A stretch of 6,428 bases of DNA from ANME-2 cluster archaeon (GTDB lineage: Archaea > Halobacteriota > Methanosarcinia > Methanosarcinales > Methanocomedenaceae), in contig JAMJFV010000114.1 of NCBI GenBank assembly GCA_023544495.1, forward strand, positions 1 through 6,428. Direction: 5' to 3'. Every line of letters starts with the position of its first letter. Within the stretch, counting starts at the first letter, position 1. The position numbers were made by a program, and so were the translations under genes. Below are positions 1 through 5,900 of the stretch, piece after piece. The notes under the pieces are model-generated. The model did no database searches. It was not told the origin of the DNA and was given only the letters and a program-made list of their open reading frames with translations.

Positions 1-6
1 TTTTTA

Positions 7-909
7 TTACGCGATATCTCGTGAAGTATCTATCTGGATACCCTCACCTATCTTGAACTTGATGATCTCAGCGGTAGGAGTCATACCTCGTAACTTTGGT
101 ATGGATAGTTTATTTACGATCTTATCTGCGCTGTTTTCCATTTCGATATCAAATATGGCATCACTGGTATTGAATATCTCATTTTCCACACGTTTATCAA
201 TTGAACCTTTCAGCCCGTACAGGAAGGTAAGTCCGCCGGTCTGCTTTGTAGTTTCATAAATGACATTCAATAATCTTCTGATCATCCCATGGTTTACATT
301 AAGATTGAGGAAAAAGGAAAATGTATCAACTACAATGGTGACAGGACCGCGTGAATCGTCTGAAAGGATGCTCTCAAGATTATATTCCATGTACTCCACG
401 ATCTTCGCATCAACGAACTCATTGCCTACGTTGTCAACCATATCACCCTGAGGCGACAGGAAGTATGAGGCGTACACATCAACGAACTCCACTTCAGAAA
501 CATCGAATTTCATATTCATGATATCCTGCTTTACATACACTGGTCTTCTTTCTGTGCAGAAGTAATACGTCTTCCGCGCCTGGGTGAACTGGTACAGGAA
601 TACTTCAGCCATTGACCTTGTAGCCGCTGAAACATAGACCATAGACCCTGCCGGAATTCCACCGCCAATACTCCTGTCAAGGACATAGATACCACAGGAT
701 AAAATGTCAGGGGCAAGTACTGGTTCTGAAGTTCCAGGTTCGATAAATGTTTCAATCTCCGATTCAGGCTCTAAAACAGCTTCGGGCTCAGGTTCATACT
801 CCATCTGGTTTTCTTCAGATGAATGAGTACCTTCATCGAGAAGGTCATCTATAGTGGTATCATACACTAATTTATTATTACTACCAAGTATATCATCCAG
901 TCCAGACAT
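7..909 (-). CDS. RecA/KaiC-superfamily (FlaH-like) protein with degenerate Walker A, 300 aa
   Basis: The protein is probably cytosolic and probably a partner of the secretion ATPase and platform protein encoded just upstream. Residues 1-66 are acidic and low in complexity, with a Glu-Pro-rich stretch at about 38-60 and two similar short motifs, LDDIL (4-8) and IDDLL (20-24). Residues 67-300 look like a RecA/KaiC core: a GIYVLDRSIGGGIPAG entry (73-88), a hydrophobic strand plus Walker B-like TIVVDTFS (191-198, Asp195), and a late KLRGMTP segment (272-278) as in KaiC/GvpD relatives. Where a P-loop should be, residues 93-102 read VSAATRSMAE, with no GK[ST], so classical ATP hydrolysis is doubtful. 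The ATG is the only ATG/GTG/TTG start after an in-frame stop at 973-975. A weak AAAGGGA ribosome site lies 9 bases before it. FlaH of the archaellum is the closest well-known analogue. Similar methanogen proteins are, from memory, labelled HTR-like protein. The exact role is unknown. Confidence 0.8.
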   Translation of the reverse strand: MSGLDDILGSNNKLVYDTTIDDLLDEGTHSSEENQMEYEPEPEAVLEPESEIETFIEPGTSEPVLAPDILSCGIYVLDRSIGGGIPAGSMVYVSAATRSMAEVFLYQFTQARKTYYFCTERRPVYVKQDIMNMKFDVSEVEFVDVYASYFLSPQGDMVDNVGNEFVDAKIVEYMEYNLESILSDDSRGPVTIVVDTFSFFLNLNVNHGMIRRLLNVIYETTKQTGGLTFLYGLKGSIDKRVENEIFNTSDAIFDIEMENSADKIVNKLSIPKLRGMTPTAEIIKFKIGEGIQIDTSRDIA

Positions 910-972
910 CGAAGGTATTCCCTTTATTTCTCTGTGTTCGAATTGGTCTGTAAACAGATAAAGCTTGTTATG

Positions 973-996
973 TTATAATACTCATCATTATCATAA
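973..996. repeat. Imperfect inverted repeat at the predicted transcription start
   Basis: TTATAATA (973-980) and TATCATAA (989-996) are inverted copies with 7 of 8 bases matching and an 8-base spacer. They cover the region where transcription from the TATA box at 998-1005 should begin. It may be an operator, or a chance arrangement in A/T-rich sequence. Confidence 0.25.
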
Positions 997-997
997 A

Positions 998-1005
998 TAT
1001 TTAAA
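998..1005 (-). promoter_or_regulatory. Archaeal TATA box for the RecA-like gene
   Basis: The minus strand reads TTTAAATA, an excellent match to the euryarchaeal TATA consensus. Transcription would be expected to begin about 25 bases downstream, near 972-978, leaving a leader of about 65 bases before the ATG at 909. The position, upstream of a gene separated from its neighbour by 168 bases, supports a real promoter, but A/T-rich intergenic DNA gives such matches by chance. Confidence 0.5.
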
Positions 1006-1007
1006 CC

Positions 1008-1017
1008 GGAATATTCC
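1008..1017. repeat. Perfect 10-bp palindrome GGAATATTCC at the BRE position
   Basis: GGAATATTCC is a perfect palindrome two bases upstream of the TATA box, where the TFB recognition element would lie. A dimeric regulator bound here would compete with TFB, so it is a candidate operator. Only one copy was found in the window, so this is a positional inference. Confidence 0.3.
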
Positions 1018-1021
1018 TTAC

Positions 1022-1068
1022 AAAAGTTGAAGTCCGGAAATAAAAGTTAAAAGACTGGGGAAACAAAA
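1022..1068 (-). terminator. Possible T-tract terminator after the platform gene
   Basis: Read on the minus strand, the 55 bases after the platform gene stop hold TTTTGTTT (1068-1061) and three TTTT runs (1052-1049, 1045-1042, 1025-1022). Archaeal RNA polymerase often terminates at T-rich tracts without a stable hairpin, and no strong hairpin is seen. The tracts lie directly before the candidate promoter of the next gene, which fits a transcript boundary but may also allow partial readthrough. Confidence 0.35.
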
Positions 1069-1077
1069 CGTCTGGCT

Positions 1078-3120
1078 TTAAAGCACTGTTAACGTGAACA
1101 GTAAATAACCCAATGTTAGCATAATAGTGGCGTGTTTCATACCCGATAGCAGGCTACCCTCACCCATTACCCCTGCAATGAGCCCTGAACATACACCCTG
1201 GACCACTGCAGCATGGAAGAACAGCCGGTTGAACACGTTCAGATCGAACGCCTGCATGAACCCTCCACCCTGCATACCTGATGCCTCCATCTGCTGTGCA
1301 GCATTTGACATCTCAGTAAGGAATGTGGTCGATATCACATATACTACCCCGATGAATACGGCAAATGAAATGTAAATAATTACAATATATATCAACATAT
1401 TGACGCTTCGTTCTTTGTTCATATCCTGTTCGAACAAGGCATCATTCGCTGCAATCATCAGTACTTCACCCACTTCACCACTTGATGAGTTTGCCTTGGA
1501 TATGAGAGTAATGGCCCTTACAACAGTATGGGTCCGAACCCTGTTGGAGAACCGGTAAAGGGATGAATTGACATCCAGACCCCAGTCCATATCCTTCCAG
1601 ACCGTTCTGATATGGGTGCTCAAATATCCGATTTTAGATCTTGCCATCAGACCGATGGAATCCCTCAGTGACATACCTGTCTGGTTGGTACTGGCAAGTT
1701 TCTTAAGAAAATCCGGTATCGCACTCTGGATCCTTTTTTCCTTGAACCGTTTTAATTCATGGAAAATCGCCAGTGGCACTATCAAAATGTAAATAGCATA
1801 CACGATACGATCATCAATAAAATCTATGAAATCAGGTGCCACAAGACCTTTGAACAGGGAAAGGATAAGAAACAGAAATGCGATAGGACCTGTGATCATC
1901 AGAATATTAACAGGCTTCTCCTTGATATTTTTCAGGGGGTCCCTCAACATCTGCCTGAATACCAGGGTACTTTTCGATTTGAGCAATGCTTTGATCCTTT
2001 CGTAATCAGGGTCGTCTTCAGGTGGAAGTTCAACCTTTTGGGGAAACAATTTAGGTACCGGGAGAATTGGAGGTTCACCGGTGGCCCCGGGCGTCATGAT
2101 GCCTATCATGAAGATAAACATGAATGAACCCACAGGCAGCATCATATATACTATGGCCTGGAGCATAATCATGGTATCTGAACCCATTACACTCATCATG
2201 ACCCCCATAATGATAATAAACAGGGGACCAGCAACAAAAGCGGTAACATAGGATTCTGCAATAAGTGCAAGAGTTTCCAGGAAACCTTTTTGTTCAAATT
2301 TTGCTCTTTGTGCGTATACTTCTGCCTTATCCCTGAAATAAAATGGTATATCACCGCCGCTGTCTATAACAGTGAGCAGGTTATACACCATATCCTGGAA
2401 ATTATTTGAGGGAGTAAGTTCACTGCTGTTGTGCAGAGCCATACGCAGGTCATTACCGAAATATTCCATATCCCTTAAAATGACATCTACTTCTTTCGAG
2501 ACCTCACCATACGTAAACCTGCATTCACTGACAGACTTCAATATCTCAATAACATTCATGCCGCTCCTGCTCATCGCGAACATGAAAGAAACTGCAGGAG
2601 GGAGGTTCCGGTCAATGGCACCTTTTCTCTCACCAACGATGATCGCAGGATATAACAGGAACAGGACATATACGATCCCTGCAAATAGCAAGGATAAGAA
2701 GATGAATATTATTCCGCCGACTATCAATTCCTTGTAATCAAGTATCCATGCTACACTGGGATTAAAAGTGAGGCTGGTGATCTTGTCAGGAAGACCGATG
2801 ATACGTATAAGAATGAACGCGATGAACAATCCGAACAGTGCACCTGCGACCCCGGCCATTATCGAATAGAAAATGGTATTTGACAGGTACATCTCATATG
2901 ACTTACCAATACGCGCCTGCTTAAGTGATTTCTGGAGCCCCGCATATTTCTCTTCCTGGTCTTTCATGGTGTCGCCGAGGAGGATGAAGGGTATCATCAT
3001 GATCTTGTGTAAAAGGAACTTCATCCTGAGAGAAAAAGCATCAAAATCGAATCCCTTTTTGGATTCGACTTCTTCTTTGATCCGGGGCTCGTTATTGATA
3101 TTGTCCATTACCTGCACCAT
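1078..3120 (-). CDS. Type II/IV secretion platform protein (TadC/FlaJ/GspF family), two T2SF domains, 680 aa
   Basis: This is the inner-membrane platform that couples the cytosolic ATPase encoded just upstream to assembly of a pilus-like filament or to secretion. Two related cytosolic T2SF helical domains are visible, at about 172-285 and 466-575; each begins with a Pro-containing helix followed by a Gly-Met turn (SGMNVIEIL near 187-194; TGMSLRDSI near 481-489). Hydrophobic stretches at about 83-108, 131-162, 287-312, 318-342, 403-425, 438-452, 574-600, 632-651 and 661-680 suggest about nine membrane segments. A charged, Pro-rich linker (344-400) joins the halves. A loop rich in Met, Gln and Gly lies at 603-622. 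The tandem arrangement is that of archaeal FlaJ-like proteins, but with extra length from the linker and C-terminal helices. The gene follows the ATPase by 14 bases. The first ATG has no clear ribosome site. The ATG at 3108 (Met5) has GGTG six bases before it and may be the true start. Confidence 0.92.
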   Translation of the reverse strand: MVQVMDNINNEPRIKEEVESKKGFDFDAFSLRMKFLLHKIMMIPFILLGDTMKDQEEKYAGLQKSLKQARIGKSYEMYLSNTIFYSIMAGVAGALFGLFIAFILIRIIGLPDKITSLTFNPSVAWILDYKELIVGGIIFIFLSLLFAGIVYVLFLLYPAIIVGERKGAIDRNLPPAVSFMFAMSRSGMNVIEILKSVSECRFTYGEVSKEVDVILRDMEYFGNDLRMALHNSSELTPSNNFQDMVYNLLTVIDSGGDIPFYFRDKAEVYAQRAKFEQKGFLETLALIAESYVTAFVAGPLFIIIMGVMMSVMGSDTMIMLQAIVYMMLPVGSFMFIFMIGIMTPGATGEPPILPVPKLFPQKVELPPEDDPDYERIKALLKSKSTLVFRQMLRDPLKNIKEKPVNILMITGPIAFLFLILSLFKGLVAPDFIDFIDDRIVYAIYILIVPLAIFHELKRFKEKRIQSAIPDFLKKLASTNQTGMSLRDSIGLMARSKIGYLSTHIRTVWKDMDWGLDVNSSLYRFSNRVRTHTVVRAITLISKANSSSGEVGEVLMIAANDALFEQDMNKERSVNMLIYIVIIYISFAVFIGVVYVISTTFLTEMSNAAQQMEASGMQGGGFMQAFDLNVFNRLFFHAAVVQGVCSGLIAGVMGEGSLLSGMKHATIMLTLGYLLFTLTVL

Positions 3121-3134
3121 GACTAAATAATGAA

Positions 3135-5615
3135 TTATTCAATTATCTTAAGTTTCTTCAAAACTTTTTCAGGATCGATCGAATATTCATAAATTACCGT
3201 AGAAACGGTATTATAATCAAGAATATTATTCCTGACAAGAAAATCAATGATCTTTTCACGGTACATAAGTTCTCTTTTCACATCTTTATCAGTCCATGCC
3301 CGTGTAGTCATAATTTCTTTTATTGCTTTCGATTCACCAACCCGCTGGAATACGTCTGTCATTGAGTCCCAGGAAAATATCTCATTGGTACGTATATTCC
3401 GGGTCTGCGGATCGATATCTGTGATCTCAACCAATTTCAGATTTCTCCTGACCCGCTTGCCTTTATGGTATGTCTGGGACTGGATACTGATTATATTAAG
3501 GGCCTGTATCATGCTTCTTGGCACACTTATGGGCGGGTTCTCTAACCTGTGGATTGCTGAAGCAACTGAGTCCGCATGCATGGTAGAGAATGTGGTATGG
3601 CCTGTGCTCATTGCCTGGAAGAGGGTCAGTGCTTCTTTACCCCTGACCTCACCCACAAGCAGGTATTCAGGTCTTTGCCTGAGGGCGCTCCTTAAGAGTT
3701 CATACATATCAATACCACCGCGCTCATCTGCAGTGAATGAATCCCTGGTAACCGCAGGGATCCAATTTGGATGAGGAAGCTTCAGTTCCCGGGTATCCTC
3801 AAGAGAAATTACCTTTGCCTGCCTTGGAATAAATAAGGCAACTGCATTTAACGATGAAGTCTTACCTGAAGCTGTGCCGCCGGCAAATATTAGACTCTTG
3901 TTATTTTCTATGCATAGCCACAAATAAGCCATAGTCTCTGCACTGAATGTTTTCCATTCCACAAGATTTATTGGTGAGAGTGGTACGTCAGCAAATTTCC
4001 TGATCGTGAATGTACCGCCATGGGCCGTAACATGTGTACCCAGTGTCATCTGTATCCTGGAACCGTCGGGCATGGTGGCATCGATCATCGGCTCGGCAAC
4101 AGATATGTGTTTTCCGCTGCGCTGTGCCAGCTTGATAATAAATGAGTCAAGTCCTTCTTCGTTAAAGATCACATTGGTAGCAATATTGGTATATTGCTTA
4201 TGGTACAGATATATTGGAACATCATGGCCGTTGCAGGAAACATCTTCAATCCTGTCGTCTTCCTGTATAGCATCGATAAGTCCGAATCCCACAAAATCAC
4301 GTTTTACATAATATAATATTTTTTCCAGCATTATTGGTGTCAGATCGATATTATAATCCTGTACCAATTCCCTGACCTTCCGGGTCAATACAAAATTCTT
4401 ATCTGTTTCGGGTATGATATCTTCTACCAGCAGTACATCCCTTAATCTATCCTTGATCTCTTTTAAGAAAAGGTCTTCAAAGCGGGATAGTTTCGGTTCT
4501 ACTACATAGTAGATGTTTTCCTTTTTATCGATGTTTTTCAGTATTACCACAAAAGCATACGGTTCATTCACCCAGTACCGTTCGACCTCTTCGTGCCCGT
4601 CAAGCCCTTCAAATGACACGAGAGGACCGTGAAGGTCGGGATCGTAATCCTCAATTTCATCAATGTCTTTGGAAAGATAGTCTTTTAGCCGTTCGATGAT
4701 GGAAACGGATTCCTTTTCTTCCATCGCCCATTCATGTTTTTCCTTTATTGACTTGATTCTCGCTTCAACATCCCTGGCCAGCCGGTCTTCGATTATATCC
4801 TTAACAAGTTCCCTTCCTTCTGTTGGTTTCCCTGCGGCAGCTTCCCGGACTAACGTGGAGCCTCGTTCCTCGATCTTATCATCAAGTATTCCGGTAAGTC
4901 TACTTTTTTCCCCTCCCAACCTTTGCATAAGGTCTGAGGTTTCGAGAATTTCTTTATCAATATCAGAAGTTACAGTCCCCTGCTTACTTTCTCCATCATC
5001 ATCTGGTATGGCATTGTCTACTTTCAAAAAATCATTTCTATCACTTTTATTTTCATCTTCAGAGGGCATTTCAGTTTTTTCAGGTATGCCATCTTCATCC
5101 TGCGCAGTTTCAATTACCTTTTTCTCTGGGACGATTTCAGCTTCTTCCTCAACTATTATCTCCTTATCAAGCATCTGAGTATTCGCCGATTTCAATTGCT
5201 GGATCCTTGCAAGAAGATTACTCACATCTGGCGCAACTTCATCTTCATGTCCTTCGGTTTTTTCGGGATCACTTTTAAGGCTTTCAATTATAGTTTGTAA
5301 TCTATCAATATCTTCAGATAGATCTTCAATTTCAGAATTTTTATCGTATGCACGGTAAAGTAATTGTTTGAACTCATCGACCTGAGGTTCTTCAAGGTCT
5401 GAATAATCTGCAAAATCTTCTTCTAATTTATACAAAATGGAAGATTGCCGGCTATGTTTTTCTGAGAGTGTCTTTACCTTTTCAGTCAATTCCCCGCAAT
5501 CCAATGTAGAATCTATTTCAATTGCAGAATCTACAAAATTTTTAATATCGCTATCATCTGGATTTATGAAACTTTTCAGGAATTCATGAATTTTCTTTTC
5601 CATAATTTCATCCAT
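3135..5615 (-). CDS. Type II/IV secretion system ATPase (TadA/FlaI/VirB11-like), long acidic N-terminus, 826 aa
   Basis: A cytosolic hexameric ATPase of this family drives pilus assembly or secretion with the platform protein encoded next. The catalytic motifs are complete: Walker A GGTASGKTS (579-587, Lys585), Asp box ISLEDTRE (603-610), Walker B YLLVGEVRG (651-659, Glu656) and His box STGHTTFSTMHAD (670-682). The N-terminal domain typical of the family spans about 330-560, including GFGLIDAIQEDDRIEDV (443-459) and PDGSRIQM (516-523). Residues 1-300 are an extra acidic, helix-rich region with coiled-coil character (about 40-145 and 215-310) joined by a low-complexity Glu/Asp/Lys linker (150-215). 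FlaI-type proteins are usually about 500-560 residues, so this extension is large. The start is bounded by an in-frame stop at 5622-5624. It lacks a clear ribosome site, and Met5 (5603) is a possible alternative start. Catalytic assignment is firm; whether it serves a pilus, an archaellum-like motor or secretion is open. Confidence 0.95.
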   Translation of the reverse strand: MDEIMEKKIHEFLKSFINPDDSDIKNFVDSAIEIDSTLDCGELTEKVKTLSEKHSRQSSILYKLEEDFADYSDLEEPQVDEFKQLLYRAYDKNSEIEDLSEDIDRLQTIIESLKSDPEKTEGHEDEVAPDVSNLLARIQQLKSANTQMLDKEIIVEEEAEIVPEKKVIETAQDEDGIPEKTEMPSEDENKSDRNDFLKVDNAIPDDDGESKQGTVTSDIDKEILETSDLMQRLGGEKSRLTGILDDKIEERGSTLVREAAAGKPTEGRELVKDIIEDRLARDVEARIKSIKEKHEWAMEEKESVSIIERLKDYLSKDIDEIEDYDPDLHGPLVSFEGLDGHEEVERYWVNEPYAFVVILKNIDKKENIYYVVEPKLSRFEDLFLKEIKDRLRDVLLVEDIIPETDKNFVLTRKVRELVQDYNIDLTPIMLEKILYYVKRDFVGFGLIDAIQEDDRIEDVSCNGHDVPIYLYHKQYTNIATNVIFNEEGLDSFIIKLAQRSGKHISVAEPMIDATMPDGSRIQMTLGTHVTAHGGTFTIRKFADVPLSPINLVEWKTFSAETMAYLWLCIENNKSLIFAGGTASGKTSSLNAVALFIPRQAKVISLEDTRELKLPHPNWIPAVTRDSFTADERGGIDMYELLRSALRQRPEYLLVGEVRGKEALTLFQAMSTGHTTFSTMHADSVASAIHRLENPPISVPRSMIQALNIISIQSQTYHKGKRVRRNLKLVEITDIDPQTRNIRTNEIFSWDSMTDVFQRVGESKAIKEIMTTRAWTDKDVKRELMYREKIIDFLVRNNILDYNTVSTVIYEYSIDPEKVLKKLKIIE

Positions 5616-5639
5616 TTTTTGCTAATAAGAATTTGGTGG

Positions 5640-5665
5640 AAAAGCTTGAGGCATTACCCTCAAGC
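5640..5665 (-). terminator. Perfect 8-bp hairpin followed by TTTT, possible attenuator or terminator
   Basis: On the minus strand GCTTGAGG (5665-5658) and CCTCAAGC (5651-5644) are exact inverted copies around a 6-base loop. They are followed by TTTT, beginning at 5643, then CC. The form resembles an intrinsic terminator with a short T tract, and in archaea it may instead be an RNA processing or stability element. It would reduce or separate transcription of the ATPase gene 28 bases further on. Confidence 0.45.
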
Positions 5666-5704
5666 CATTCAACGTCTGCCATATTTCAAAGAGATCTTGA
5701 ATGG
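5665..5704 (-). repeat. Inverted repeat CCATTCAA / TTGAATGG
   Basis: Minus-strand CCATTCAA (5704-5697) and TTGAATGG (5672-5665) are perfect 8-base inverted copies separated by 24 bases. The first arm sits in the loop of the hairpin at 5683-5727 and the second shares base 5665 with the hairpin at 5644-5665. The structures therefore cannot all form freely at once. Confidence 0.35.
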
Positions 5705-5727
5705 TTAAATCTTTAATCTCTTGAAAT
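5683..5727 (-). repeat. Inverted repeat spanning the stop of the small gene
   Basis: Minus-strand ATTTCAAGAGAT (5727-5716) and ATCTCTTTGAAAT (5695-5683) pair over 12 positions with one bulged base and a 20-base loop. The 5' arm lies inside the last codons of the small membrane-protein gene and the loop contains its stop codon. It may be a 3'-end hairpin or one arm of a switch with the neighbouring repeats. Confidence 0.4.
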
Positions 5728-5899
5728 CGTCTATGTCATGTGCCAGACGTGTCAGTTCATCATCTGTCAATGCCATTCTACTTCTGACATCTTTGAGTTC
5801 CCGTTCCAATTGCTTAATTCTGACATTCATTAAATACAATAAGAAAAAAGCAACGATCAGAACTATTACTAAGATTATAGTAATTATTATTGTATCCAT
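5705..5899 (-). CDS. Small single-pass membrane protein with coiled-coil tail, 64 aa
   Basis: I do not recognise a family. Residues 3-26 form one strongly hydrophobic segment rich in Ile, Val, Leu and Phe. Residues 27-62 are a charged amphipathic helix (alternating Lys/Arg/Glu/Asp with Ile28, Leu31, Leu35, Val38 and Met42 on one face), likely to self-associate or bind a partner. With so short an N-terminus before the membrane segment and basic residues just after it (Arg27, Lys29), the tail should face the cytosol by the positive-inside rule. The gene begins one base after the MinD stop, with an excellent ribosome site, so the two are co-transcribed and probably translationally coupled. It could anchor or regulate the MinD-like ATPase or link it to the secretion motor; this is inference from position. 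Translation is well supported even though the gene is short. Confidence 0.8.
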   Translation of the reverse strand: MDTIIITIILVIVLIVAFFLLYLMNVRIKQLERELKDVRSRMALTDDELTRLAHDIDDFKRLKI

Positions 5900-5900
5900 T

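Larger units (their letters stand above)
910..1077 (-). other. 168-base intergenic region between platform gene and RecA-like gene
   Basis: This is the widest gap in the locus. Its upstream part (1022-1068) carries several T tracts on the transcribed strand. Its middle carries a good archaeal TATA box and palindromic elements. The remainder would be a leader of roughly 65 bases. Together these suggest that the RecA-like gene can be transcribed separately from the ATPase and platform genes. No RNA gene or short coding frame with a convincing start was seen here. Confidence 0.6.
5616..5704 (-). other. 89-base intergenic region with nested inverted repeats
   Basis: This gap separates the MinD/small-protein pair from the ATPase and platform genes. 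It holds a perfect 8-bp hairpin and two further inverted repeats that share bases, listed separately. No convincing TATA box was found; GAAATATG (5681-5688, minus strand) is only a poor match. A 24-codon frame beginning ATG at 5682 and ending at 5608 overlaps the ATPase start, but it has no ribosome site. Confidence 0.5.

Noticed and set aside
531..755. Minus-strand frame of 74 residues inside the RecA-like gene
   Set aside because: It is an alternative frame within a well-supported gene and shows no domain or ribosome site.
946..959. Short inverted repeat TCTGT-AA-ACAGA in the leader of the RecA-like gene
   Set aside because: Arms are only 5 bases with a 2-base spacer, too short to form a hairpin and not repeated elsewhere in the window.
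1068..1076. ACGTCTGGC near the platform gene end, matched in inverse orientation at 5742-5750
   Set aside because: A single 9-base match over several kilobases is expected by chance, and one copy lies inside a coding region.
1759..2127. Plus-strand open frame of 122 residues, with others at 2372-2737, 3247-3774 and 4696-5178
   Set aside because: They lie wholly opposite the strongly supported platform and ATPase genes, have no recognisable domain, and read as low-complexity complements of the real coding sequence.
5681..5688. GAAATATG as a TATA box for the ATPase gene
   Set aside because: Poor match to the archaeal consensus, no purine-rich BRE in front of it, and it lies in an inverted-repeat arm.
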